A DNA stretch of 64,000 nucleotides, taken from the NCBI GenBank assembly GCA_907163375.1, contig CAJQUW010007929.1:62001-126000 (forward strand), in the 5' to 3' direction. This DNA is from Prostheceraeus crozeri (taxonomy: Eukaryota; Platyhelminthes; Polycladida; Euryleptidae). This document shows, one piece after another, positions 1-12,255 of the stretch. The position numbers and the translations under genes are program-made. Within the stretch, counting starts at the first letter, position 1; each line of letters opens with the position of its first letter. The notes under the pieces are model-generated. The model worked only from the letters and a program-made list of their open reading frames with translations. It did no database searches and was not told the DNA's origin.

Positions 1-2402
1 ATTGACAACTATTTTCTAATGTTTCAATACTGAAATGCGAATCAAAAATTGTTTCAGAGTCATAATCGAATGTGGTCGGTGTACTGGTTGTAAGAATATC
101 TCAAGGATTCAAAGATAAAAATTCTAATTACTGGATGATTTCTCTTTCTATCGCTCAAGAAACCTGTCGCCTTTCTGGAATAAACACATCGAAAGCTTAT
201 TTACCGACATTAATTTCTCAGATAAATGAAATATCGCTGGATCCTTTCAATTAATCACTAAATGACTTATGTGATATAGTGTGATGGTATTTTGGAAGCT
301 CATATTCGAAAACATGCAAAGGTTTTGAAAATTGTTCAAATGTATTGAACATAGGGGAACCCTTTTAAGTGAAATGAATACTCTGAGATTTCTTGGCCTC
401 TGATTTCAAGCTGGAGCAATGCTCTGTAAATCGACACTACAAGTTGCGTATGTGTCTGATTATACCCTTGATTGATGATAGGAGCGATATTGCAAAATGA
501 AGAACGTACAGAACGTTTTAAGAATTTCCTTCTTTGTCATCCTGTCGCTGCACTATTTTGCAAATTCACTATTGCTTTTGTGTACATGATTTTTGGACAA
601 GGGGCAACAATCCAGATCACAAATTGCTTTGATAATTAAAAATGCCAACCCGAAAACAAGAAAACCAGCTCGTAAAATTTGCTTTTTGCCCCAACTAGGT
701 TCCCCCGGAATGTGCCATAATTTTCATGCAATTTCCATTCTAGGACTTTCTATGGTATTATTAATTTCTATGTGTATAAATATGTAAAACTAGGAAGAGT
801 TTTCAAATTCAAAACAGCTAGATATCGTCAAAATTAACATATCTATGTAGTTTTCACAACTATTGAGTTTCTGTTGGGATACACATCTCATTTAAAAATT
901 AATTGGATTTTTCCTGATCTACAACACTTTATGAAATAGGGTAATTTAATTTGACTCATCCGGTAGTATCATCACATCAAAATGTGAAATGTTTCAAGCT
1001 CCTACAAATTTCTTGTTTTCAAAAAGCTTAGAAGTGTCTGTCACGAGTGCGCTCGTGTTTGTGATTTTATGTTTTTAGTAATCAAAAGCAAATGAAAACA
1101 ACATTTCTATATGAGATTATGGCTATGGATTCGATGGATAGATGCATTTAACCTTACATGCTTCAAGGAATCGAGCTTCAAAAAATGTTTGGATTTTTGA
1201 GATCTCATGGAGGAAACATTTCGAAAATACTCTCTATAAGGATCAAAAATATCAATATGCGACGGCATATATTTGAAATTTCATGCTTATTGAAATCTCG
1301 CTCGCGTAGATTTTGAATTATTGTGCATTTAATAATTCAATCCACTGATTTTTTCTTCATATAAAGAAATAATTTGTGAGTAAAATATAGTCACATGCTG
1401 GGCGTACGTTGTTGCCAAAACAAAAGAAGTACACATGTACACACATTGTTAGCTGCATGTTTTAGGAAATACTTTCACAATGTGTCCTGCACCTTAGGAA
1501 GCGTCAAAGGCAGTGCGTTGTGCAGCAAAGTGCCACTAAAAATTATCGGCTTTCACTTGAATAGTTCGATGCATTTTAGTATTTTACTAATACTAGTACG
1601 CAGAATTTTGCATTAAACAACGATGTCACAATTTCTAGTAGGCCTATACAAGAACATTAGATGGTGACAGTTTCATAAAACATACTGTAAAAAAATGTCT
1701 CGAATAGTGTTTTGTATGTTATGTACTTCGAAAGCTTTAAGTTAGCGCTACTAAAATTGCAATGCCTGTTCAAACAACTGCAATTTTCAAAAAACGTCCT
1801 CGATGAAAACGAGTCATGATATCTAAATAACTGATCCTAAAGATGCATGATTTTTACTAATGAAGGTGACAAATATATATTGCATCTACACTATCTGCAA
1901 CACTCATTTAATCTATTTCAGTATAGAGACAGACAATATTCAAAAATTAGGATAAGTGGTTTGGAATTAAAATTGCTTTTCCAATGCGCAGCGATTCTCA
2001 AAGAACGTGTGCAAACGTCCTCATGACATCTGATGACTTGGAAAACCTCAAAATAATAAAAATTATTAAGACAATTATTGCTAAACAGTTTTCGATGGAC
2101 ACATGTAAGCAAACAATACATCTTTTGTTATGGAAATACTTTTTCCTAAAGCTCAATCCAGTAGAACTTGCAAACACAAGCACGTAGTGAGTTTTGAGAA
2201 ATAGAGAATATTTAGCATGAGGCAAGCAAAGCTTAAATTTCAATCTTGACGATGCATGGGAGCAGGTAAATACTATGCGTCCCATATGGGTAGCGTTTAT
2301 ATTTCAGCTATAGACGTTTCTTGTTGAATCAGACAATCTCTATTTCAGGAAAGATAAACACAATCTTGAAATCGAGCATAATTTGTGTATAGGATAGAAT
2401 TC

Positions 2403-2501
2403 ATGTCGCCCTCTGTCAATTCATATTTGACAGCAGATATGTCAATTTCAGAAATGACATTATATTTCAATTCTGCATTTTGTATTTGACGGAGGGGACA
2501 T
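2403..2501. repeat. Possible 99-bp MITE or hairpin
   Basis: The left end ATGTCGCCCTCTGTCAA and the reverse complement of the right end, ATGTCCCCTCCGTCAA, match apart from a one-base gap and one substitution. The interior contains further short complementary stretches (TTTGACAG, TGTCAA). No target duplication is obvious. It could be a very short non-autonomous DNA transposon. Confidence 0.4.
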
Positions 2502-3237
2502 CACCAATATTCAGATGTTCACTCATGCTCGCATTCTTATACTTCATATAATGTCGTGCCAAGCTAAACGAACACGTATATAATCACATTCTGTCAAATT
2601 TGTCACTTTTTAAATTTAATCGCTTTTGTAATGGTTCTATTTCTATGCTGCGATGTCAAACACTTTACTGTCCAGCACGGTCCATTCCATTTTTAGCTAT
2701 TTTTCAACAGAGGTCTCCGTACTTAAGAAACAATTCTTTCCGAAATCGTTCTACTTCCAAGATAATCTCTCATACTGAAAATTGTCGCTCCTCAATATTC
2801 AATAGTCTAATGGCAAATTTCCTACCGATTTCGATGAAAACAAGAACAAACACAACTGAATATAAACCCTTCAGAGTAATTATGTTTCAAATCCTTCTCC
2901 AGTAGGCTAAGACACATCCACCATTATGTCTCATGAAATCGAGAGATCGAAATGGATCGTACGATGATTGACAGTCGCAGAAATCGAAGTCCAATGTGAA
3001 AGGCCAATTCCAAATTTTAGCGACAATCGCGCTGCAAAAAGTCGCATGTGTGAAACAGCCCTAATAGCAGTAAATCGCGCATTTTAAAATCCCATGTAAT
3101 TAAATACCTCTCCCCTGATTTGTGCAAACAAAAGGATTATGTATTTTCATTGTCCCTACCGTGGAAAAGCATTTGATTTCATTATGGCATCTCCGACTTT
3201 GATATCTATGTTCAGTTCAGGCAATCGACAGCGCTGT

Positions 3238-4019
3238 ATAGAAATACACTCAGATGTTTCCCTTGCCATTGGCAAATTTGCATCAAATTATATCTACAGG
3301 TACTTCAGAATATGTATTAGATGATAAGTGTGAGGAATCGTGCTTTTGATAGAGATGCTTGAATTTCTATGCATATTCACATGAGAGTATTTACAAAAAT
3401 GCTTCGCTTATTGATGGAAAAGATGAGAAGCTGTATCCTAAATTGTACAAATCTTTATCAATTTGCACCCTACAGGTACCTAAGAAAGTTTTCTACAAGA
3501 CAAGGGTGCATTATTTCGCTTTCGACCTAGTGGCTTAAACAGCTATGCGTTTTCACAAGACGGTAGTTGCAGAAAGTAATCTTTTATTCATGGCAAAACT
3601 CGCAGATTTGTGGCTTAACTTGTAGAAATTTGAATCCGTTTGCATCTGCAGATAGTTACAAGTATTGTTGAGCTAGTGACTGAGAAATCTAATCGCTTGG
3701 AAAGGACGTAATTCAGAAAACGTAGCTGATATTGGTGAGAGCCATGCGGAAAGTAAATGCAGTTAGTGAGACAAAGCTACAGCGCTTCATTTTGATTGGC
3801 TGCTGCAGATGTTGCAGATGTTGCAGATGTTGCAGATCTATATCTGCGATTTCATTGGAGTAAGCGTGTATTTATATTTCGAAAAGACTAGTGACTTTAA
3901 GTGGAAAGTTCAAGGTGTTCCACTAACTAAACTTTCCTAGATTTTTGATAATGTTGATAAGGGATTTTTTCTTTACAAGATAAACCCACTCTTGAAACTA
4001 TTACAATTTGTGGCAGGTT
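3238..4019 (+). repeat. Interspersed repeat R1, copy A
   Basis: This 782-bp block is almost the same as the reverse complement of 21907-22679 (773 bp). The length difference equals one unit of a 9-bp tandem repeat (TGCAGATGT) at 3804-3839. The body contains diverged tandem units of about 176 bp, shown by recurrence of CTATGCRTWTTCAC at that spacing. The last 170 bp also recur at 14459-14629. Homology breaks off near 4019, after TGTGGCAGGTT. It is non-coding. The layout of tandem units with inverted ends recalls non-autonomous Helitron-type repeats, but that is inference. Confidence 0.8.
3804..3839 (+). repeat. 9-bp tandem repeat inside R1
   Basis: Four copies of TGCAGATGT, the last one altered. 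The copy at about 22089-22115 has three units, so this is a length-variable microsatellite within the R1 family. Confidence 0.9.
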
Positions 4020-4842
4020 TTTGGACTAGTTCTGTGTACTTTGCATTTGGGTTGTGGCGATGAATTGTCATCACTCCATGGCGATGTCACTATCTGCTGT
4101 TCATTTCACAGCCAAATTTCCCGGTGTCATCGCCAAACGACAGGACGAAATGCCTCGCGATACAACATAATGCGCTCATCAATGCTTGTGTCAATATTCC
4201 TATGGAAGAATAGTGGGGTGCTTAAACTACATTGTAGAATGTATTGTTCAATCTGACTTCTTTTTATTTTTGAAGAAAGTTTCGAACAATAAATTATCGA
4301 CTGCAAGCACTATGTGCTAATAATGAATTGAAAGGTTGCACGAACCTTTGTTTTCCATTAGGTACATTGACGCCTAAATCTAAGCAGTCCTGAAGTTTCA
4401 AGGCTTTTTAAAAATCACAGGACCAAATTTCTGTCTTGCAAATGTGCATCTCTCAGAGCATATGGTCTTCAGTCAATTATCTCTTGATCGGTGGCGAGCA
4501 TATTATCAAGTCAATTCGCCAGCTAACCATAAAATCTTTTCGCAATCTCCAAAATTGCCGTTCATACGTTAACCGCTGAACATAAATTTACGCATGGGTA
4601 TAAAAGCAGACTACAAAAACTAGCTATACATTTCAGAAAAAAGTCTCATTTTTGCACAAGAATGTGTGTGGAAAGCGTTGTGCAAAAAAGTGATGTTCTC
4701 AATTGCTCAGCAATCCCCATTTATATATTTTCATTATTTGTATAGTTATCATTTTATTTACATTCTGATAACACAAAAGACACAGTGTATAAAGGCCGAT
4801 TTCTACAGTAATTCAAAGTAATAATTTCTGTTGCCATTGCAG

Positions 4843-4953
4843 TGGTTCGGAAATTTGGTGACAATGAAATGGTGGGATGATTTATGGCTGAATGAGGGAA
4901 TGACTGAATTCTTCAGTTTTCTTCGTGGTAAATGGATCGACGAGTACCATCCA
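4843..4953 (+). CDS. M1-family zinc aminopeptidase, exon with third zinc ligand (partial gene, first visible exon)
   Basis: The gene encodes a gluzincin aminopeptidase of the APN/ERAP/TRHDE group, normally a type II membrane or secreted ectoenzyme that removes N-terminal residues from peptides. This 37-codon exon has acceptor TTGCAG and donor GTAAGT and starts with [18 protein letters not shown]. The Glu of WLNEG, residue 18 of the exon, is the third zinc ligand and falls at the HEXXH-X18-E spacing if the previous exon ends in HEXXHQ. Eight further exons at 5833, 8062, 26419, 28169, 29065, 46142, 49603 and 54287 continue in phase, giving 1035 coding bases in total. The exons for the N-terminal beta domain, the GXMEN motif and HEXXH are not in view. 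Which M1 subfamily it belongs to cannot be decided from these pieces. Confidence 0.93.
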
Positions 4954-5832
4954 GTAAGTCTAGCATCCAGAAAGTTCAGTAATTGCCAGTTGTTATTAGC
5001 ATATTGTGCGCAACAATTATAATTAGAATATGACTACAAATCAAAGAGAAGTATTGGGCAGTCTTTTATTACAGTCAGATGCGGTAAATCGTGTAATACA
5101 AAAGCATGAAAATCACGTGTATGAATCATTGATGTCAATATCTGATGTTTTAAATCTACAACTATCTTTTGAATGCATTATTGCTTCCCTTTTTGGTCTC
5201 CCATTCTACAAAAGGTTAAGGGCACGAAAGTAGACGTGAAACATGTGTAGAATCAAAAATATGCTTGAATTGTGTGCGAAAAATTTTTGTAAATTATTCA
5301 CATCGGGAGCATATCAATCTTTCGGCCCATAGAGATACATTTCTACATTTTTATAGCTTGAATTACGAATTTATAGAGCCAATCAATATAATCACGAGGA
5401 ATTTAATCAACATATCACATAATCGCTCCATGTGTTTGATATGAAGTTGAACAACATCACTTAAGGTTCTTAAAATTCGTCAAATTTCGTGAGCCGATGA
5501 GAGACTGCACTAGGTGACATGCCACGCGTAATTCACGCGCAATTACGGAACACCCCGAACATCCATGGTTAAGGACATTCTATTCTTCTACCCGCGTACA
5601 TACGCGCTGCACTAAGAGTCAGAAATCACTTGATCTGATACTGTTAAAACATGGGGAATGTTTATGAATACGCGCGGGCGAGCGTTTATAGTTTGCGCGT
5701 CGTATACGGTTGTCTGCGCTGCCGCTTGAACCACGGATGAACCGCTAAGCATGTTCTGTCTTCCCTAGAAAAGGACAAATTTAATTTTCTTCGAACATGC
5801 ACAACCTAAAATTCATTCATTCATTATTTCAG
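4954..5832 (+). other. Aminopeptidase intron with a CpG-rich block
   Basis: This is the intron between the zinc-ligand exon and the next one. About 5510-5750 is much richer in CG dinucleotides (GCGCGTCGTATACGG, CGCGGGCGAGCG) than the AT-rich surroundings. It may be a decayed inserted element. No open frame or terminal repeats were recognised. Confidence 0.6.
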
Positions 5833-5967
5833 AAAAGAATTGGACTTCGACAAGTATTTCGCTCGATGACGGCAGAGCTACAAGGACAATCACCTCCTGT
5901 CTATGTCCCATGGGCTAAGAGCCCTCAACAGATCTTATCGGTTGTAAACGCAGTTACATATTCCAAG
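5833..5967 (+). CDS. M1 aminopeptidase, exon with catalytic tyrosine
   Basis: This 45-codon exon has a TTTCAG acceptor and a GTATGA donor and is phase 0 at both ends. It begins KRIGLRQVF and ends VNAVTYSK. In M1 enzymes the Tyr of the (S/T)YSKG motif stabilises the tetrahedral transition state, and here it is present. The middle of the exon (QSPPVYVPWAKSPQQI) corresponds to the variable stretch before that motif and does not match the common SHPI/ALxSSHP wording, so the protein is diverged. It joins directly to GAMIVRM in the next exon. Confidence 0.92.
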
Positions 5968-7302
5968 GTATGATTGTTAAATAACATGCATGATATATAC
6001 AGTGCACTCCGCATAATCGGGACTCCTTGGGGTTTGCATGCTCTCAATTTTGTGGATTTCATAGATATAGTATAATTACTCTATTAGCATATGATTTTAA
6101 AGTTTACATTCAGTCCAATGTTTGCATTTGAATAAGAGTGGACGAAAAGATATGGGAGTGGAATTTTAAATATTCGAAAGTGATTCGTTAATTATGCTCG
6201 ACAATCCGGAAATTCGCGCTTCGGAACCGGAGCAAAATTGGTAGACACTAGTCCGGTTCTATGAGTATTCTGATTCGATAGTCCGGTCGGGAAGCAGTGA
6301 TGCTCGACATCATGTCGAACGGCAGCTTTTTGATAAAAAAACGTCTAACATGTCATCAACTGTCCTTGAAGTGACTTTCTCTCTGGAAAGTGGCTGCTGT
6401 CCTTACTGGAAGGGTTATTAGGGACACTGTCACACATAAGCAGAAGGTCAATTTCAAAATTTACTTTGCAAAATCATTTTATTATCACCATTGCGTAATA
6501 CACATCATTGGAAAGTGTTTGATGTTTTCATTAGAGTACCAAGAGATGTATCTGCGTACACATTACAATGAATGTACAAAAGATAAGCGCTTTTTTATCG
6601 AATGACATGAAGCACTTCAGCTAGTCAAAGTGAACTATCAAGTCAGATGTTTGTTGTAGCTCTAATCACAATAATAATAAGCATATTGACAATCGGCTGA
6701 CAAACGAGCAAGTATGATGTACAGAATGTACTGCAAGCATTATCCAGAAGCAGAAAACTTGATATATTGATAAACATATATTGCGGCATAATAACTCAAT
6801 AAATATACAATAGATTCCTAAAAAAGGAAATGTGAACATTTTGCCAAATGTTGCTTTTTTCAATAGCCTGCCATATCCGCAATATTGAACCAAGGTAACA
6901 ATTACATCATTCAGTCTAGGCAAAAACAAAGTTAGGAAAGGTCTCTGAATGAAAAGTTGTACCCTGATCTTTAGCTCAAACACGTTGGTTTTTAATTTGT
7001 GTGCTGAAAATTGCGCAAAATCACTGTTGGTTGTTATATCAGCAGATGAAAAAACTACATCTGCTTGTCTTCTATTTCATGACTAGCACATATCGCTTTA
7101 GAATTAATCAAATTGCTATTTTGAACTAAATTAATCCTTCGATTAGGTTCTGTGCATTAAAATTGATATAACAAAATCTTGCATTAAACAAGGAGTACAT
7201 AAATGAATTTATGATGAATAAATATACTTAAACAATTGATAAGTTAGAAATGCCATGTAAAGGACATGATTTTACTCATATGATACGGGGATAGAGAAAA
7301 TT

Positions 7303-7313
7303 GGGGGGGGGGG
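7303..7313 (+). repeat. Poly-G run of 11
   Basis: Eleven G in a row, followed by TGGTGG, in an AT-rich intron. Likely prone to length variation and sequencing error. Confidence 0.9.
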
Positions 7314-7476
7314 TGGTGGAAAAAGATGAGCAACACGGCGAAAGTGCTTTCTGAATCTAAAAAACAACACCACTTGTAATCCCAACGGAAGCTCACACAA
7401 TCCTTATGTCTGTGCAGAACAAATGCGTCGGGAGTGTCTCTATTTTATAATATAAAGTGAGAATCACTAAGTAGCA

Positions 7477-7560
7477 GGGTCGGAACCGGACGGCCCGGCG
7501 GCCGATGTACTCAAAACCGACCGGGGCTAGGCCGGCGTCTCCAATATTTACTTACTAAAG
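7477..7560. mobile_element. Terminal fragment of a GC-rich hAT-like family
   Basis: CAGGGTCGGAACCGGACGG followed by a run of CCGG-type motifs resembles the ends at 58945 (TAGGAACCGGTCACCGG) and about 50750-50790 (AAGGTTGAAACCGGTCGCC). The CAGGGT start is typical of hAT termini. No matching right end was found, so I take it as a fragment. Confidence 0.45.
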
Positions 7561-8061
7561 AAATCGATCGTTAAATAGCAAATTTATTTTCAATTAAATT
7601 AACTCACAAAGTATGACCTCAAAATTTATCTATACAACACATCCTCAAACAGAACCAGCGCTTAAATTGCTAAAAATCATATAACCCGTGAATTATATTC
7701 GAGATTGAAGATTTGCAAGGATTCATCCATTCGGAAGAATACAGAACATTCTGTTATTTTAGTTTAGGGGACCGGTTCATCGTTGGTCGTCAAATGCCAG
7801 TCATTTCTGACTCTAAGATGATATAGTATTCTGAAAAGGTGGATAAGCATAGTTAGTCTCAAACTTGAAGTAGAGTTTCAGTGGTACAGGTTTGTCGCTT
7901 AAATAATAACCATTTAACAATGAATCACACGTGCCCAATGTGCTTATATGTGTACGTGTGTGTGCTTCCAATGTGTTCTGTTTATTTGAAACTCAGCAAA
8001 ATATATATGCATCCTAAACCCTGTTGGCTATTAATGATTTGTCCACATTTTGCCATTTCAG

Positions 8062-8127
8062 GGAGCAATGATTGTGAGGATGGCCGAACTTATAATGGGT
8101 GAAAAGACGTTTCAGAAAGCAATGAGA
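8062..8127 (+). CDS. M1 aminopeptidase, 22-codon exon after the YSKG junction
   Basis: Acceptor TTTCAG, donor GTAAGA. It encodes GAMIVRMAELIMGEKTFQKA followed by MR. This matches the GAxVLRML..FLG...F..GL helix that follows the catalytic tyrosine in M1 enzymes. Phase 0 at both ends. The next exon is 18.3 kb away across an intron filled with nested transposons. Confidence 0.92.
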
Positions 8128-9057
8128 GTAAGATAGTAATATTTCTGTTATTGAGTTTCTGGTAGGCCAAATGTTTTGTTTTCATTGCAATATCATTCAT
8201 ATTGGATGATAATTTTGATCCAGAAAATTGCACTTCCAACTGCAATACGTCACAATAAAGCTAACGTAAACACCCACAGAGATGGATGCGGTTGTCGCGG
8301 TTACTCTAATGGTGACAAGTTCCTATCTCAGTCAGTTTGAACATCTACCAAGTGAACAGTACTCTTCTTTGATCCAATGTTTCTCAGTGATAAATTCGTC
8401 AAATGGAAATATATTCGACTCCTCACAATAAAAATTTACTGACTGTGAGCGTTCAATATGGTGTCAATACTCTAGTTCGTCAGAATTCAGACTACAATTT
8501 GCATTACATTCAGTGGAAAATGGACCTTCTTGCCCCTCGCGTGACCATCAACATCAAAAAATGTTATCTCTAGACAAAACAACGCAGACAAAGCAATTTA
8601 TCTCTGTGTATATAAACACTTAACATTAACATTAACACCAATAACCTGCTATTAACTAAAAAAAATATTTGCGCATTTCTCGGCATTGCTCATCCATGGG
8701 TTTTAAGAAAATTGCGAAAAATATTGCAGTTTAATTTGTGATTTTAAAGATCACAATTCAGACCTTGTCAAGAAGTTGAGCGACCATACTGCTGAATTAA
8801 TAACCGGGTTTTCCGTAAGTAGAAAGGTAATCCTACGGAATCATCACAGAGTAGGTATAACCCAAAACTCGCATTCACGCAAAATATCAACGTAGGATTG
8901 ATTACATGGCAAATGTGATAGCCATAGAATAGGGATATATAGGTAGAGTGTCGACTCAAAAAAGTATCTGTATACAGTGAAAATTTTTATATGAAAAGAT
9001 TCAGTATTTTGCGGAGATTACGCTCCCGTGGTCCAAAAAAATATTTAAGCACTTTTG

Positions 9058-9114
9058 AATTGAAGCTGGGACATTCCCACAACGACGTCTAAATGTTTCA
9101 TAATTTTAATAAAC
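9058..9114 (-). repeat. Pseudo-LTR, downstream copy
   Basis: A 57-bp direct repeat, AATTGAAGCTGGGACATTCC onward, matching 12699-12755 with one difference. It marks the 3' end of the Penelope-like element on the - strand. Confidence 0.88.
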
Positions 9115-9967
9115 TTATATTTAATAAGACTTAAGGTTTGCCCTTAAGAGGACAGGTGGTGCGTTCCCACCGGCAGACATTAAACGTTCAAGGCGCGTCA
9201 AACTTTTGACTATCCTAGGACTACATTTTAGAGCCAAACTTGACGAGATCGGTGTGGAGGACCTTCCCATTAGTCCATTTTTCAATCAGGGCTTCTAAAG
9301 CGGGACTGGACCTTACCCCTAATGGTCCTTTGACTTGTGATCCTCGACAAATGCATGAATGCATGAAGGTCTTTAAGCACAAAGACTTGACGGATCTGAT
9401 TGCGTGCCGGGTGGACCTTCCCGGGGTCCATAACATAGCGCTATACGGGCTGGACTTCACCCTTAAGTGTACGAGATCGCACAAGGCCGCTTGACAAGTG
9501 ATCTCCTTGGTCAAAGTTTCAGGCTCGATTGATTAGGAACTTACATATAAATAGACACTTAGTAATCACCATGTCAACCCCATGGAGACCAGTAACCGAC
9601 ACAGTCCATTCATCACACTAGGGCAGTTAGCGATAAAAAAACAGCGTTAAAACAAATAAAACAATAGCCAGTCGTCAGCAGGTACCCGCCTGGTCGCGTT
9701 TCGGCCCCTCTACCTGAACGCTCAAGCCCAGGCGGCGGGGCCTCGCATAAACTTGTATGCGGCTGGCATTCTAAAATCAATACAGTAATGATATGTGTAA
9801 TAATAAGTAATACTGATAGTAATAGTTAAAACAAAAACAAAACAACCGCAAAAGACGGATACAACCAAAACAAACTAAGATATATGTGTGAAATACTGAA
9901 ATGGTATAACCAATAAAAATTAAAATAAAATGCTAAGAAAACAAACAAACAGTGTCAATTTCACTGT
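9115..9967 (-). other. 3' non-coding region of the Penelope-like element
   Basis: Between the RT stop and the downstream pseudo-LTR. It contains a GC-rich part (9680-9765) with complementary stretches (CCAGGCGG with CCGCCTGG; GGCCCC with GGGGCC) that can fold. It may be an RNA structure used in retrotransposition. The open frames here on both strands match nothing known. Confidence 0.5.
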
Positions 9968-10828
9968 TTAAAATGCGCACTGCGATGTCAGCTGCCTGGC
10001 TGAGAAATATCCAAACTTGACTAGAAAATTGTTATGACCGGTTAGGATTTTCTCAGTACATGCCTTCATTTTAGACTTACAATATCCTCTGCTGCTCATC
10101 ACAAAAAGTGTCATATTAATTCGTTTAATTAGATCTTCAAGATGCGAGCAGATGCGACAATAACGTAAAACCTGGCCGGCAAATACATTAATTCCCATGT
10201 TATAAGGTATTACATAAGGTACACTGTCTGGAAATGTCAACAGAACAACAGGGAAATCAAAATCTTCCACTTTATGATATATTGAGGTTCGAAGACCGTC
10301 ACTACTAGATTGGAGTCTCACATAGAGGTAAACAACGGCTCTGTCATTGACTCCGGCTCTATCTGCAAGAAGCTCCACTGGGTAAATTTTTGGAATTAAG
10401 GTATTGAAATGCTTGTAATTTATTACGCATATATTGTCTATATATCTCGAAGTGTTCGACACTAATTTAGCTAGTCCAAACTTTTTATCTTTAACCAATT
10501 GTTTCATAAAAGCAAATTCGCAGTTTAACAGAAACAAGTCGGCAAGTAAAGGACTGCAATTCCCTCCCATTGGTACCCCTCGAATTTGTCTGAACACATA
10601 ACCGGAAAAAGAAATGTAGACTTCAGACACAATAAAATCAATAGCCTTCTTAAAAGAGTTCACGTCATAACAAAAATACCCCTTATATTTGATTTTGGAG
10701 AAAAACGACTTCTCATATCCTACACACAAGTATCTACGATTAATGGAATTGAATGTGAGATCAAGGATGGAAAAAATATTATTCTTGATAGCACCTTGAT
10801 CTAAGTTTGTATAGAGTAGAGAAGTCAA
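9968..10828 (-). pseudogene. Penelope-like reverse transcriptase, C-terminal part
   Basis: Encodes RT palm and thumb. IRGVPMGGNCSPLLADLFL matches the QGxxMGxxxSP..A.L motif of Penelope/telomerase-type RTs. SRYIDNICVI stands where YxDD is expected, with Asn as the second residue. The region before the GxPMG motif (GYEKSFFSKIKYKGYFCYDV) fits the fingers extension reported for N-terminal-endonuclease Penelope elements. It overlaps the preceding frame by about 50 bases: the frame holding the catalytic FDFSTLY motif runs out here and this frame takes over, so the RT is split by one frame change. Likely inactive. The C-terminal YCRICSHLEDLIKRI region is typical of the thumb of these elements. Confidence 0.85.
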
Positions 10829-12253
10829 AAACTTGCATAGTGTGGACGTTCACGTTAGAAATATTCCTCAAAAAATCTTGAGTCGAGGCTACACTCCAAA
10901 AGTAAGAATGACCAGTATTACTCCTGATTGACTCACAGTATCTATGGAAATTTTCTCTTATCACTTTCAGACCTTTGTTGATATTCACCGATAACTTTTT
11001 AGTTGTACAATTTCTGGCTCCGGCAATGAATCTAAACTTATAAGGATTTTTATGCAATTTTGGAATCCAGAAAAGTTTTGGTAGTTTAAGGTCCTTGTCA
11101 CTAACATTAATATTAAAGTTTGATTTCATATCTTTAACGTGTTTAGTAAGGACTTCTTTTTCATAAACAAAACTGGTCATCGAGTCACAGCTGCAATCGT
11201 TCTGTAAAATGCCAACAACTTCCTGAATTGTCAGGCTATTAAGAAACTTATTATAATTGAAGAATTTCAAACAAACAGGGTTATTAAGTTTTTGGTACAC
11301 TTTGGGAGGATAGAGATGTTTCGCTTTTTCTGGAACTAAAGCACAGACACTTTTGTCAATAAATACAGAAGGTAAATGAAGTTTGTCAACTAAATGAGAC
11401 TTGAAAGGAATCACTATATGTGTTTTGTCTTCGGTAGAGCTATCCTTCTTGTTTCTATATAATTTACTATGAACATATGTTGTCAAAACGAAAGATAGGT
11501 CATTCGACTGATCAAGAAACCTAGAATACATAAATTTAAGCATGCTATCACTAATTGATTTCAAGCAGTTATAGAAATTTCTTATTTTGTTGCTCTTCAT
11601 CAACTCTTGAAGCTCCTTGAGAATATCCTCACAACTATTAGATGGAGGATATTTCTTTCTACCCGACTTCCTAAGGCCATGGCTTCTCTTACGTCTGCTA
11701 ATAGGAGAACTAAAAAATGAAAATGAATTTGCAGTGTTCTGAGAGGCGCAACCTCCGCCTAACACTCTGTCATTCAAACCTAAAGGATGCAAGGTGTTCA
11801 GCGTTTTTATATGAAAATCTTCCTTACTGTTAAGCTCGAAGGCACTTTCTGTATCAGATTTATTACGAACATCGACAAAGTCAATAATTTGTATACTTAC
11901 ATCATCCCAACTATGATTAGAACTATTAAAATGATTACTTAAATACGTATTGAGATGATTCTTTTGAACAGATTGCCGATTTCCATTAAGTCTACAATGT
12001 AATGGCTGTTTTGTCTGTCCAACATACTGGACCCCACATGATTGACTTGTGATAAAATAGATTATATGTCTACTCTTACACGAGAAACTACTAGGATAAT
12101 TTAAAACGAACCGTCTGCCGGTACTAAAACTCTTAAAAGTAGTATTAGTGTAAAGAGATTTACAACATAGGCATCTTTTGCTGCCACAGACATCAACACT
12201 ACTGACGCATCTGGAGGGCGCTATCCACTCCTTCGCATTAACGTCATACACTT
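10779..12253 (-). pseudogene. Penelope-like GIY-YIG endonuclease plus N-terminal RT
   Basis: The open frame starts at 12311, but the first 19 or so residues come from an inserted MITE. The element's own sequence begins near 12253. Order: Cys-rich segment (CGSKRCLCC), GIY-YIG core (IIYFITSQSCGVQYVGQTK, then R of LHCRLNGNR), a His/Asn-rich stretch (HLNTYLSNHFNSSNHSW) fitting the CCHH endonuclease subtype, a basic linker (SRRKRSHGLRKSGRKK), a CxC segment (NDCSCDSM), then RT motifs LPKLFWIPKLHKNPYKFRFI and the first catalytic Asp in VFDFSTLY. Placement of the endonuclease before the RT is the diagnostic feature of Naiad elements. Confidence 0.87.
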
Positions 12254-12255
12254 TA

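Larger units (their letters stand above)
1..4842. other. Upstream intron of the M1 aminopeptidase gene (partial)
   Basis: No coding exon was recognised here. In particular I could not find the aminopeptidase exon that should end in the HEXXH zinc motif, so it probably lies left of the window. The stretch holds one copy of an interspersed repeat (3238-4019) and a possible small hairpin MITE (2403-2501). The rest is AT-rich sequence in which I see nothing. Short open frames in it match no family I know. Confidence 0.6.
5968..8061 (+). other. Aminopeptidase intron
   Basis: Contains a poly-G run (7303-7313) and a GC-rich hAT-end-like fragment (7477-7560). A stretch at 6001-6030 (ACAGTGCACTCCGCATAATC) resembles a pogo/Tigger-type terminus but has no partner. 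I see nothing else. Confidence 0.5.

Noticed and set aside
6001-6310. pogo/Tigger-type element from CAGTGCACTCCGCATAATCG
   Set aside because: No reverse-complement partner end found and no transposase remnants.
9221-9514. Two overlapping open frames on opposite strands (97 and 84 codons)
   Set aside because: They lie in the non-coding 3' region of the Penelope-like element and match no family; the double openness reflects base composition.
9676-9765. Possible hammerhead ribozyme in the Penelope-like 3' region (CTGACGA and GCCGAAACG on the - strand)
   Set aside because: The two motifs are in the wrong order and stem II cannot form between them. Naiad-type elements are reported to lack canonical hammerheads.
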